A DNA stretch of 64,000 nt. Source: Talpa occidentalis. Lineage: Eukaryota; Chordata; Mammalia; Eulipotyphla; Talpidae. The stretch is taken from contig NW_023604295.1 of assembly GCF_014898055.3 (NCBI RefSeq), positions 73,062,301 to 73,126,300 on the forward strand. The letters are read 5' to 3'. Positions 12,690-23,001 of this stretch are shown here, in pieces (position 1 is the stretch's first letter; every line of letters begins with the position of its first letter). The notes under the pieces are model-generated. The model was not told where the DNA came from. It made no database searches and worked only from the letters and a program-made list of their open reading frames with translations. Both the position numbers and the translations under genes were made by a program.

Positions 12690-12773
12690 TGTAAAGGACT
12701 AGGTTAAATTTAGAAGATAAAAATAAATTCAGTTGTTAAAAATGCATGATACAACAATGTATTTCATTCATTT
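12690..12773 (-). repeat. Right arm of 84-bp inverted repeat
   Basis: Reverse complement of 11983-12066 with one mismatch in 84. The spacer is 623 bp (12067-12689), of which about 290 bp is a SINE plus one copy of its target duplication, so about 333 bp lay between the arms without the SINE. Confidence 0.95.
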
Positions 12774-13139
12774 AACTGATCTTATGTCATATATGAACCT
12801 AACAACCCTCCCTTTGAGACAGTTGTCATTGCATCTAATTAATGGCGTAGTTTAATCTCTATTAGCTGCATATAAACACTGTTCAGTGGTCACAAAGAGA
12901 GCAACAAAGCCAGCTTTTTGAACCATGTGTAACTTCTCTCCGTGTCTTATTGCCCAATAGCATAGAAAACCTTAAAGGGTATTTACTTTTCTTTCTGTTC
13001 AGTTCTTTTCTGCAACATATATACTTACATTAATTGGTTTTAAATCCCTCATTATCTTTTAATTTAAGGAAACAATGAGGTTTAATACTTTAAAGCATTT
13101 TGCAATCATGTACATTATTCCAGTCAGCAAAATTTGATG
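12774..13139. other. Unassigned DNA
   Basis: No gene or repeat recognised. Confidence 0.5.
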
Positions 13140-14130
13140 TTTTACAGATGTTGGAGAGGATGTGGAGTAAAAGAAATCCTCATACCCATTGATGGTAATC
13201 TAGACAAGTCCAGCCCTTTGGGAAAATGATGTGGAATTTGTCAAAATATGAAAAATAGATCTGTCATTTGATCCAGCAATTCCATTCCTATATTTCTGCC
13301 CAAAGAATGCAAAGACACTAAGTTGAAGGGACATATGCCCTCTTATATTCACTGCTGCTCTATTTACAATGGTCAAGTTATAGAAGCAATCTAAGTGTCC
13401 AATGACAGATAAGTAGATTAAAATGTGGTATATATAGGGCCTCCCTGGTGGCGCAGGCGGTTGAGCACCACACTGTGAAGCTGTCCGCAGCCTCTGCAGT
13501 TCGGGTTCGATCCCCGCCGGCCAGAGAGACTCCCACATGGCGAAACAGACCTCTCTTGTCTCGCCCTCTGCTTCCCTCAGCAGTGTATTTCGTCAGTCTG
13601 CCTGTTCTGTTCCCCGCTCTGTCTCTGGTGAATTCTCTCACCCTACCGCGTATCTGGCCTGTACCCCAGCTCTTGTATAAATAAAATAAATCGTTCAAAA
13701 AAAAGAAGATAAAAAAATGTGGTATATATGTATATACTCAATGGGATAGTACTTAGCTGTAAAAAAAAGTAATGAAATCTTACCATTGGGTCCAAAATGG
13801 GTAGAGCGAGAGGTAATAATAGGAAGTGAAATAAGTTGGAAGGAGAAAAGCAAATACTGGATGATTCCACTTATATGTGGAATATAGAGAAACAAAACAA
13901 TGTAACAAACAAAACTAAACCTAAACAAACCTAGAAATCTGACTGACTATTGAAGTTAGCAGAAGGAGAGAAAGTGTGAGGGGAGCATAGAGGGTAGTCA
14001 GTGGACTATGGCAGAGGAATATGGGTACCTTGATGGTAGATGTGGTGTGGTACATACATTTGAAAGGGGTGATCCAGTAGCCCTAAATCATACATGGTGT
14101 TGTACACCAACATTACCTCAATAAAATAAA
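13140..14130 (+). mobile_element. LINE-1 3' end (ORF2 C-terminal part and 3' UTR), split by a SINE
   Basis: The DNA begins within ORF2 (acagatgttggagaggatgtgg). It continues through the 'atttgatccagcaattcc' block and the 'caatggtcaagttatagaagcaatctaagtgtcc' block that encodes the C-terminal ORF2 region. It ends with a 3' UTR and an AATAAAATAAA tail near 14130. The SINE at 13437-13713 interrupts it exactly at the ORF2 'atgtggtatata' codons. Stops throughout make it non-functional. The element is 5'-truncated and about 700 bp without the SINE. Confidence 0.85.
13437..13713 (+). mobile_element. tRNA-derived T+ SINE, subfamily B, nested in L1
   Basis: Well preserved: head TGGCGCAGGCGG, B box GGTTCGATCCC and body 'tcgtcagtctgcctgttctgttccccgc', ending in AATAAATCGTTC plus A-rich tail. 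A 16-bp perfect target duplication (aaaatgtggtatatat) lies at 13420-13435 and 13714-13729 and is L1 sequence, so this copy is younger than the host L1. The frames across it on both strands are SINE frames. Confidence 0.95.
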
Positions 14131-14317
14131 GTTTATTCCAATAAATTTACTGAAATAAAAGCTTTGATAATTTTCCTGAATTTAATATAATAGTGAACTA
14201 AAGATAAAGTCTAAAAGCATACTCGTCTTTGAATACAATGACATCTTTAAGTAGAAATGATTATAGAGAGATACATTATTAACCTATGGACAGCACATAT
14301 ATCAGTATTATTAACTC

Positions 14318-14800
14318 CTTCATTCCTTCACCAAATATTTTATTGAATGTCCCTTTTGTTTAAAACTGCATGTAGGCATTAGAGATAACAATTTGATGAG
14401 ACAAGCTTCCTCTTTTGGGGTAGATATAAATGTACAAAATCAGGTGAAATTAAATTGTTGAAGTGATGAAAATAGGAATGATAACTCTAAGATTTCAGAG
14501 GAGGAAATAATTATTTCTGTTTTCAAGCCCGTAATTCAGAAGAGATTTCAGTGAGCTGATTTCTGAGTCTTTCTTGAAGGAGAAATTACAACTTGACAGT
14601 TGCAGAAACAAAAAAAGAGAACATACCAAGAAGTTGTAACAGTCTTGAGAAAGGCAGTGGTGTAAAAGGTCATGGTCTGTTTAGATAAGTATAAAGAAAA
14701 CCATTGCAGAAGAACAAGATACTGAAGGCCCTTGAATGATTCAAGGATGTGGGGTTTGTGTTCTAACAACACAATTGCCAGCAATCTATTAAAACACAGA
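14318..14800 (-). mobile_element. L2 LINE 3' region fossil
   Basis: The plus strand starts 'cattccttcaccaaatattttattgaatg', the reverse of the L2 3' end. It continues into 'tgaaggcccttgaatgattcaaggatg', matching the 'gggccttgtaggccatggtaaggac' block further upstream in L2, so a long stretch of the L2 3' portion is present. Diverged; no coding capacity. Confidence 0.55.
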
Positions 14801-15544
14801 AATCAGCATCTACTATATCAAAGCAGTGATTTAATTATGATTTCTTCAGATACTGTGATCTCAGAGGAACTAAAATATAACACAAGATGACCTCTTAAAG
14901 GACATCTTAAATTATTATTATTTGCAATGGCAATGTTTCTTCCTTTGAATTAGTTTCCAGAAGTTAATTATGTTTTAAGTTTTCAGAAACAATGTGATGT
15001 TAGTAGAAAGAAGAAAGAAGGTAATGTCTGTGTCTGAGGCATCGTCTGTGATTTCTCAGCAATAGACTGGAGAGAAGAAGTTTCTGGGGTCACAGTACAG
15101 GGGAGAAATATGATAATACTGTTTTTTTAATAAATCTGCTAAGAAAAAGTCTTTACTTGAAAACGACTCAAACGTGTAAAAGAAATCAACCTTAGAATTT
15201 ATTTTGAATTGTATTTTTGAATATATTTTGTTTGAAGGTTTGAAAGATTATCAGTTGTTTTAACTTCTTTCCAGTGCTTTGCTTATATAGCCACGTGTCT
15301 TACACACATATCTAGACAAATGGAGGCACATCGTACATTTATTTCAGAATCTTTTGTATGAATTTGATAAAACTGAATGTCTGAAGCAACTTAAAGGAAA
15401 AAGCTCATTGAGTGCCTAGGTTATTCTGCCACCTTGTGGCTAAAACAACAAATGTTCATTAAAATTACAGTTTAGCAAGTAAGTATTATTTACTTCAAGG
15501 AAAAATTACTAAAGTAGAAATAGATACAGAATTCTTAAGAATAC
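14801..15544. other. Unassigned DNA with a near-CTCF motif
   Basis: No gene or repeat recognised. A 13/14 match to the CTCF consensus lies at 15426-15439 on the minus strand. Confidence 0.5.
15426..15439 (-). promoter_or_regulatory. CTCF-like motif (13 of 14)
   Basis: CTGCCACCTTGTGG matches the reverse of the CTCF core CCASYAGRKGGCRS at 13 of 14 positions. No binding evidence; a motif match only. Confidence 0.3.
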
Positions 15545-15825
15545 TTTTTATTGAGGTAACATTGGTTTACAACACTGTGTACAATTTAGGGGAATATGTT
15601 CACACCTTGTCAGATGTAAGTCACCACAACACACACAACTCCACAGCACTCGCAGTCCTATATTCTAAACCACTGGATCCTTTTTCCCTTCTTCCCACCC
15701 TGATCCTTCCTCCCCCTCTAGAAGTTTCAGTTCTGCAAACTTATTTGTAGCTTTTGTTTTGGTTTAGTTTCGTCAATTATTTATGTTCTCTATATTCGAT
15801 GCATGGGTGAAAACATCAGTATTTC
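15545..15825 (-). mobile_element. LINE-1 3' UTR fragment
   Basis: The plus strand starts with tttttattgaggtaacattg, the reverse of a common laurasiatherian-type L1 3' end. It continues through a C-rich 3' UTR block and 'tctatattcgatgcatgggtgaaaacatc', the reverse of the ORF2 terminal region. Old and truncated. Confidence 0.75.
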
Positions 15826-16330
15826 TGAGAATGCTGGTCTTAAAATATTTTCTCCAAAATATATTTCCTGGTTACTATGCAGATACTTAAACCAGTATCT
15901 TTGAATTCCTCAACTTTTGGTGACAGCAAGTGACAGGAAAAATAAATAAATTTTATAGCCTGGGTGCACGTCTAAGCTTGGGAAATGATTATAATTAAAT
16001 ACTGCAAGTAGTAAAGGAAAAATAATAGGGAGATTGGTACTGCTTTCCCAAGACACCCCAGCCAGGCTCATTTAGGTTTGCTCTTTGAACAGGGTCAAAA
16101 AGGCGACACAGCAGTATTACAATCAAAGTTTACTTCTTTCAATAGCAATGCCTAATGTCTAGAGAATATCTGAAATGAATATTTCCTCTGTAACACTGTC
16201 AGTTGTGGTCTAGAGAATTTAATAATGATTTTCCCTTGTTTAAAACAAGGATTTTTTTCCCTGTGCTTGAAATGAAAGAGAATTAATTTTCTCTCTCAAA
16301 AGAATTTTCTGCTCACAAATGGTAATTTAA
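15826..16330. other. Unassigned DNA
   Basis: No gene or repeat recognised. A perfect short hairpin, CCTTGTTT-A-AAACAAGG, lies near 16234-16250. Confidence 0.5.
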
Positions 16331-16342
16331 AAAAAAATTCAT

Positions 16343-16626
16343 TTGGCCTCCCCGGTGGCGCAGCGGTTGAGCGCTGGGTTGCAAGGCTGCCCTCAGCCTC
16401 TGCGGTGCCGGTTCAATCCCTGGCTGCTCCCCGGCCACCAGAGGAGGGTCCCACATGGCGCGCAGACCTCTCCTGCGGCCCGCTGCTCCCCTCAGCAGTG
16501 TACTTCGGTCCTTCTGCCTGCTCTGCTCCCCGCTCTGGCTCTGGTGAATTCTCTCACCATCCTGCGCTTCTGACTGTACCAGTGCTTGTATAAATAAATA
16601 AATAAATAAATAAATATTTAAAAAAA
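16343..16626 (+). mobile_element. tRNA-derived T+ SINE, subfamily A
   Basis: The head is TGGCGCAGCGG with 'gcgctgggttgc', followed by the 'gctgctccccggccacc' block that marks subfamily A, and the 'cttcggtccttctgcctgctctgctcc' body. The tail is (AAAT)n without a clean TCTTT. Target duplication aaaaaaattcat at 16331-16342 and 16627-16638. Many CpGs remain, suggesting a fairly young insertion. Confidence 0.95.
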
Positions 16627-16840
16627 AAAAAAATTCATGGCTAAGGATTGCTTTTAGGTGACTTCCTTAAAGCTGTTTCTGAGCTAAGAAACATTTGTTT
16701 CATTAAAATCAAATGTTAGCTTTAGAAACAGAAGTTAACTTCTAATTCATTTGCTGCTAAATATTTTTTTCTTATGCGATTCTTAGTCAATGTCTCACTC
16801 AATATATATTTCATCCATATAATCTGCTATGTTTTGAATT

Positions 16841-17084
16841 TTTTTTTTAAAGTTTTTTTTTTTTTTTAAATTTATGCAAGCACTGGGTACAGTCTGAAAC
16901 GTGGGAGGGTGAGAGAATTCATCAGAGTCAGAGCGGAGAGCAGAGCAGGCAGACTGATGAAGTACACTAGAGGTCTGCGCGCCATGTGGGACCCTCGCCC
17001 AGTGGCCGGGATCGAACCGGTGCTGCAGAGGCTGAGGGCAGCTTCACAACCCAGCGCTCAACCGCTATGCCACCGGGGAGGCCC
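16841..17084 (-). mobile_element. tRNA-derived SINE with internal deletion
   Basis: Reads from head (17084) to tail (16841) on the minus strand. About 26 bp of the body is missing between 'gtacact' and 'gaggtctgcg' (plus-strand reading), where other copies have 'gctgaggggagcagcgggcggcagg'. Target duplication tgaatt at 16835-16840 and 17085-17090. The 100-codon plus frame across it is not a gene. Confidence 0.9.
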
Positions 17085-17378
17085 TGAATTCTTTATTTTT
17101 AAAAAAGCCTATGCCCATAAGATTTCTGTCTTCTCTATATTTACCTTAGTCTTTAATCTTTATATCCTTAAACTACTCCAATTTCCCCCATCTGATAATC
17201 TAATTGAATAGATCTTTATTTGCATATTAAACAATTGCTGAACAAACAAACAGGATCCTCCATTTCCTCTTTTCCTTTCTTCATGTAATGCATGTGACTC
17301 AATCACCAAGGTTAGTGAATGGCACCCCAGACTCTCTTTGTTCTTATCCTTACTGTTAGAGATACAGGACATCATTTA

Positions 17379-17577
17379 TTTATTTTTTTAAGATTTATTT
17401 ATTTATTTATTTATACAAACACTGTGTACAGTCAGAAGCGCAGGAGGGTGAGGGACCCTTGCCTTCCAGCTGGGGATTGAACCGGTGCTGCAGAGGCTGT
17501 GGGGGGATTGAACCGGTGCTGCAGAGGCTGTGGGCAGCTTCGCAGTGCTCAAACGCTGCACCACCCAGGGGAGGCCC
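17379..17577 (-). mobile_element. tRNA-derived SINE, body deleted, B box duplicated
   Basis: Only 199 bp. Most of the middle body is absent: the tail side joins directly to the tRNA-related part after 'gagggtgaggg'. A unit of 31 bp carrying the B box is tandemly duplicated at 17472-17501 and 17503-17532. A perfect 15-bp target duplication (acaggacatcattta) lies at 17364-17378 and 17578-17592. Confidence 0.95.
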
Positions 17578-18722
17578 ACAGGACATCATTTAAATTGAGC
17601 TACATACTCTTAGTTGATTATCCTTTGTCTTGACCTGAATTTCAGAAGAGATGTCATAGCCTACAGCTACTCTTTGCTGTCTGAAAACACACCACCTTGT
17701 CCTTCCCCCATTTTCTCTTGCTTTTCTCAGTTTAGTTATATGCATGCAAGAACGATATCTATTCATTGAAGCTGATGATCAAATTGATTACACTCAATTA
17801 CTTATCCAATTTTCCCTGTACAAAGATTATGAGAAGGTGAAACCATATCCAAGTTTGCCAGGAAAATCCCAGTTTACAAGATTGTCCTTGCTTAATTATA
17901 GAAAAACACCCTCATTCTCAACATTGACCTGGGTGGGCAAAAAATTATGTATATCATCCAGATCTAAGTGTACTTATTTGAAATATTATTTCCATCTCCA
18001 TCAGTATCAGGATGGCAATATGATATGCTTTGTCTAGTAAAATATGAGGTAAGAGATCAAGGCAGGGCAAGTTTTTGGGCAAAAACTTTAAGAGTCATTG
18101 TCAATTTCTTCAAGATCTTTTGATCTTTTTCTCCTGTCAAAGAATAGCATGACACAAGGAGGCTGTCTCTTCAGCCTAGATTCTGGATTGAGAAGCATTT
18201 CATTCTGAAATAGAGTGCGAACACAGCTAATCACCCACATGTAGCATGACGGAAAACTGCATACTATTAGGAATCACTGACATTTGCTGTTTTTTAAATT
18301 CAGCATAATGTAGCAAAAGCTATGTTTTTGTTGTCTGTTTTTTCTGTCATTAAACCTTAAAAGAAAATCCCCCCTGGGTCTTCTGACCCACTATTGTGTC
18401 ACAGACATTTCTGAATCTATTTCTGGTTCTTACCAAGAAACTGCCCATTTGGGGGCAGTATTAAGTAGAACAATTAAGGCCAGAATTCTTATGATCCTAT
18501 GAGATCTCCTACAGGATTCTATCCTTACAATGTTAACCATCCCAGTCTCTGTAATTTTACTTAATGGATTTGAAGGAAAATACACTAATTATACCCAAGT
18601 TTACTAAGTTATCTATTTTGGCCCTAATTGGTCTGGGTAAAGTATCAATAGACAGTCCCTCCTGTGATGTGATTTTAGGCTACGTGCAACCCTCTGCCTT
18701 TCATCACATATTAATTCTCTTA

Positions 18723-18736
18723 CCACCAGGTGGCTC
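18723..18736 (+). promoter_or_regulatory. CTCF-like motif (13 of 14)
   Basis: CCACCAGGTGGCTC matches CCASYAGRKGGCRS at 13 of 14 positions, failing at position 13. Motif match only. Confidence 0.3.
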
Positions 18737-18792
18737 TCCAAGCCAATCTGTTTAATATATCCTACAAGAGATCTTATTTAGTATTTATTTCC

Positions 18793-18883
18793 AGTTTTCT
18801 GAAAGAGCTAAACTAATCTCCCATTTTCTGAAAGAGATTAAATAATATCTTCACTTCTCAGAAAGACATTAAATAATCATCCC
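18793..18883. repeat. Degenerate 30-bp tandem repeat, three units
   Basis: Units at 18793-18822, 18823-18852 and 18853-18883 share the pattern 'tctgaaagag.ttaaataat.tc' with increasing divergence in the third. The array is non-coding. Confidence 0.7.
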
Positions 18884-19537
18884 CTGGAATAATAAATATT
18901 AAATATTCCTGCAATTGTTACTTCCTCATTCATTTCTCCGTATTGGAGGTGCAAATTAGACTCTGCTATAGAGCTTATTTAATGTTGTAATAACAAATGT
19001 GTGCAGCTCATACCTTAGACCCTGCCATATTCCAAACACTCAATATATGTTACCTATATAATTTATATAACCTACTTTTCCATACCAAGTTCATAATTGA
19101 AAGCCCTAATATAAGATTTTCCATCTCTCAGGTCTTTATATTATATAAATGCTCAGAGTGTGGTGTAAACAGATGCAAAGATGAAGTGGAGATAAAGACG
19201 GGGTAATTAATGCTACCAGCCTAGTGCATAAGAAACCATAAGTGTAAAGAAGGTGGACCAGAGGAATATTTATATAAGAGAGTAAAAATAAATTCTGAAA
19301 ATTACTATTATTGAAAGGTCAATAGACTGGGAAAAAAAAAAAAACAGAAAAGATGAAGAGATCTACCTAATCTACCAGATTGTTTCAGACCAACTGAAGA
19401 GTTTGTAGAATAATCATACATGGTTTCCAAAAATAAGGAGTTTTCAGGAGGAATGGTGTGATGGTCAGTGTCAAATATTTCAGAAAAATCAGAGATAAAG
19501 GCAGTAAGTCATCTATAGATTTAAAAATTAAGTGATA

Positions 19538-19817
19538 GGGGCCTCCATGGTGGTGCAGCGGTTGAGCGCTGGGTTACGGAAGCTGCCCACAGCCTCTGCA
19601 GCGCTGGTTCGATCCCCGGCTGCTCCCCGGCCACCGGAGGAGGGTCCCACATGGCGTGCAGACCTCTCCTGCCGCCCGCTGCTCCCCTCAGCAGTGTCCT
19701 TTGTCAGTCTGCACATTCGGCTCCCCACTCTGGATCTGGTGAATTCTCTCGCCCTGCCGCGCTTCTGACTGTACCCTGGTTCTTGTATAAATAAATAAAT
19801 AAATCTTTAAAAAAAAA
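19538..19817 (+). mobile_element. tRNA-derived T+ SINE, subfamily A
   Basis: Full length: B box GGTTCGATCCC, the subfamily A 'gctgctccccggccacc' block, and a tail (AAAT)nCTTT plus poly(A), i.e. AATAAA signals followed by a pol III TCTTT terminator. The body 'tttgtcagtctgcacattcgg' departs from other A copies. No clear target duplication found. Confidence 0.9.
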
Positions 19818-20255
19818 GAAGGAAAGAAAACTGCATATTAAAAAAACCAATCATCTCCTCTAAAGGCAATAATGTAAGAGTTTCCTTATTATAAATACAC
19901 ATAACCTTTTATCAAGTATTTCCACATCTAGAGATTTATCCTAAATGTGCACATATGTGAATCGGTGTATATTCAAGAGTATTTGTTCGTTTTTACCAGG
20001 ACATGACTGATACATTCATCTATAGGTAGTGATTTAATCAATTTTACATATGGTTAAATAGAATACTGCTTTAAGAAACAAATGACTAAACTGTCTGTTT
20101 ACTAGTATGGAGAGACATTTAGTAAATATCAAGTTAAAAATGAAACATAATGTATGCATGTGCTGTATAATAAGAAGGAAGCAGAATGTGCATTCATTTT
20201 CATTTGTGTATAGACAAAGAGACTATGGAAAATTAAAAAAAAATAATAATTAAGT
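19818..20255. other. Unassigned DNA between two SINEs
   Basis: No gene or repeat recognised. Confidence 0.5.
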
Positions 20256-20540
20256 GGGGCCTCCCCAGTGGCGCAGAGATTGAGCGCTGGGTTGCGAAGC
20301 TGCCCGCAGCCTCTGAAGCGCCGGTTCCATCCCGGCTGCTCCCCGGCCACCGGAGGAGGGTCCCACATGGCGCGCAGACCTCTCCTGCCGCCCGCTGTTC
20401 CCCTCAGCAGTGTACTTTGGTCCTTCTGCCTGCTCTGCTCCCCGCTCTGGCTCTGGTGAATTCTCTCACCCTCCCGCGCTTCTGACTGTACCCAGTGCTT
20501 GTATAAATAAATAAATCTTAAATAAATAAATAAATAAATA
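20256..20540 (+). mobile_element. tRNA-derived T+ SINE, subfamily A
   Basis: Full length with subfamily A body ('tttggtccttctgcctgctctgctcc') and an AAAT-repeat tail (20505-20540). The A box reads TGGCGCAGAGA and the B box GGTTCCATCCC, both mutated. No clear target duplication. Confidence 0.9.
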
Positions 20541-21019
20541 AGAGTGATCTGTGTATGGAAGATGATGGTGGGCGTTGTGGAAACTAGGCTGGTGGGAGAC
20601 TCTCTACTGAATTATTTTCATTGTCTTTATAAATTATAGATAATCACTACTCAAAAATTTGAAAAACACATTTTTAAAACATAATAGTCAGCTGAGACCT
20701 ATGAAGACATGTAAGATAGTGCGATGTTATATGTAAAAAAGTATTTGATCGAGTTAAGAGAATTTTCTGACAAGTAGTACTTATGCTAAAGCTTGAAATA
20801 GCAGTGGGCAAAGGGAAGGATTTGATGGGAGCAGAAATGTGCTGAGCACGTGGGTATTCACCAAGGGTAAAGAAAAGAGAGAGGCGGGCTGAGGAGGACA
20901 GAGGGAAACTGGACAGACAGCCGTAACAGAGCGAAGAGGCTGCAGAGATGGTGTGTTGATTGACCCACAGAATTAGGTCTGAAACGGAACTAGAAAGAGG
21001 TACCCAGGGAAGGAGAGAT

Positions 21020-21022
<3 letters not shown>
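20541..21022. other. Unassigned DNA, purine-rich toward the right
   Basis: A 26-bp stretch at 20606-20631 recurs at 21205-21230 with one mismatch. 20730-20960 is vaguely like the reverse of an L2 3' portion, not firm enough to call. Confidence 0.45.

Positions 21023-21082
<60 letters not shown>
21023..21082. repeat. (GA)30 microsatellite
   Basis: An uninterrupted 60-bp GA run sits within a longer purine-rich stretch (about 20850-21180). It causes long Arg-Glu or Leu-Ser open frames (20674-21126 minus, 20960-21178 plus) that are artefacts. Mirror-symmetric purine tracts like this can form triplex H-DNA. Confidence 0.98.
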
Positions 21083-21084
<2 letters not shown>

Positions 21085-23001
21085 ATTGACTTGTAGGAAC
21101 AGACTCAGAGACAGAAAAGGAAACACAAACTTACAAGAGAGAAAGGGAGAAGGAGGCAGGAGGGAAGAGGAGAGATGACCTAAAAAGGAAGGTGGAGACT
21201 TGCCACTGAATTATTTTTATTGTCTTTATATGTGAGTTAGACAACTCTCTGATCTCGGAGTTCATGTTGGCAGAGGCTGCCCTATAGAACTTGGTATTTG
21301 TCTGCTGACTTAGGAGAGTACTTTGCAAGAGTTGGTGTGCTATCTCTGTGGTGGTCAAGAAGTGAGTTCAAGAGTAAATGAAAAGCATCCCCGTGTCTAC
21401 TATATTCCTATGTGTATGCTTACTTCTAATAAAGTATTAATTTAAAAATTAGCAATTATCCTAACCATACATTTAGTTGTCTGTCAACTTCATTATTAAT
21501 CATCAGGTTCTAAAAGTTGTTACAGTGGAAAAATTATGATATGAAAACCACTTATAAGGTTCTACAATGATGTACTTTTTTTTCTTTATATGTACTGACT
21601 GCTTCTAGAAGGAAACCCAAGTCACTGGTAACACTGAAAGAAGGAACCTGGAGAGTAAATGGGTAGTGTGGGACAGATATTCTTTATAAAAGTTTCGTGG
21701 TTATTTTTAGTGCATATATGAACAACATATATGACTCATTCGATAAATGAAATATAGTGATAAGAACAAAATTACAAAGTAAAACAAGAGCACATTTTAA
21801 CATATCAACCCAAGGTTTCTTAAAAACTCAGTTACATACTGGTAAGTGTGATGCATAGATGTTGAATGGTTGTTTTATGAAATATTAACCTATCAAAATA
21901 TGGGTTTGAGTCAGTCACCTTCAGTTTCACTAACATAATCAAATGAGCAGAGAGTAGGGCAAATCCTTGGATATGGTATTGTGACTAGTCAAATATTACT
22001 ACACTGAGAATATGATTTATGAATATTTATCAATATATGTCTGTCAGTGATTCTGAGAAGTTATTACATTGTATCAAAATGGATTAAAAATATTGGAAAA
22101 TCAGATTCAGAGGGTATGATTTGCCAACAGTTTAAGGAATAGGAATGTCTGCTGAGCAGTCGCAAACATTGTTTCTGGTTGAGAAGAAATTTGCATCTTC
22201 TTAATAAGTGTTATTTGAAAAGCAGAGCCATTTTCACATGCCAGCTCAGCTATTCAGGCTATTCTTATCTTCTATCTGGAATATCGCCTAGTAAGAATAG
22301 GAAATTCTGCTTTCAGTTTGCCAATTATATCTGCCATGTGCAGGCAATGCAGCGCACGGGCGAACATTCAGAAGCCTGTGGATTGAATTCATTGGTGGAG
22401 GATGGTCACCTTTGTTAGCAATCCAGGAAGCCTTGCCGCTTTAATAATACATGAAGAGGCATGGGGTGAAGATGGGTCTGTACTATTTTTCAGCCTCTTG
22501 TGTTGACTGCATGCAGGCTCCCATGAGCCAGGAAGTCCCCCATTTCCAGGCCCGGTTTTGGTTAGAAAACAAGACCTGGAGAAATTCTACATTTAATAGA
22601 ATGCAATAAAAAATAAACAAATAAACCTCAAGAAGGAACAGTAAGAATGTGCCTCCCAATCATTCCTTTGACTTGTATAGAAAGACTTGCTAATGTGGTA
22701 ACATGATAAAATGCAATTAAGTAGGACTTTCTAGAAGTAATAATTGCTAAATGATGAAACTTTTTTTCATATATAATAGAGTAACTTTTAAGACAAAGGC
22801 ATGTTTCTTTAGATTTTATAAAAACACAATGAGTATTTTATAATATTAAGTATGTATTTCTAATGTGTACATTTTAGTCTGTGTCTGGGTTTACTTAAAC
22901 TCAAAAATTCCCTTTCTCATCTTGAGTACTTGATGCTATATATATATTCAGGGATAAAACAGATTTCCAAAACAGTATATCAAAATCACTGCAGGTACAC
23001 C
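21083..23001. other. Unassigned DNA including a possible conserved non-coding patch
   Basis: No gene found. 22140-22560 is less AT-rich, holds several CpGs and a cluster of SOX- and POU-like motifs, and has no repeat features I recognise; see findings. Confidence 0.5.

Larger units (their letters stand above)
17593..19537. other. Mostly unassigned DNA
   Basis: No gene found. 17744-18037 is open for 97 codons on the plus strand, but I recognise no domain. 18150-18310 resembles an old interspersed repeat end (aacacagctaatcacccacatgtagcatga) whose family I cannot name. A minisatellite at 18793-18883 and a CTCF-like motif at 18723 are annotated separately. Confidence 0.5.

Noticed and set aside
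16234..16250. 8-bp perfect hairpin as a terminator
   Set aside because: Short palindromes are common in AT-rich DNA, and bacterial-type terminators do not apply here.
17744..18037. 97-codon plus-strand frame with mixed residue composition
   Set aside because: No motif recognised and no exon boundaries that I can defend.
20674..21126. 150-codon minus-strand frame
   Set aside because: Its central Leu-Ser run is the GA microsatellite; the ends have no domain.
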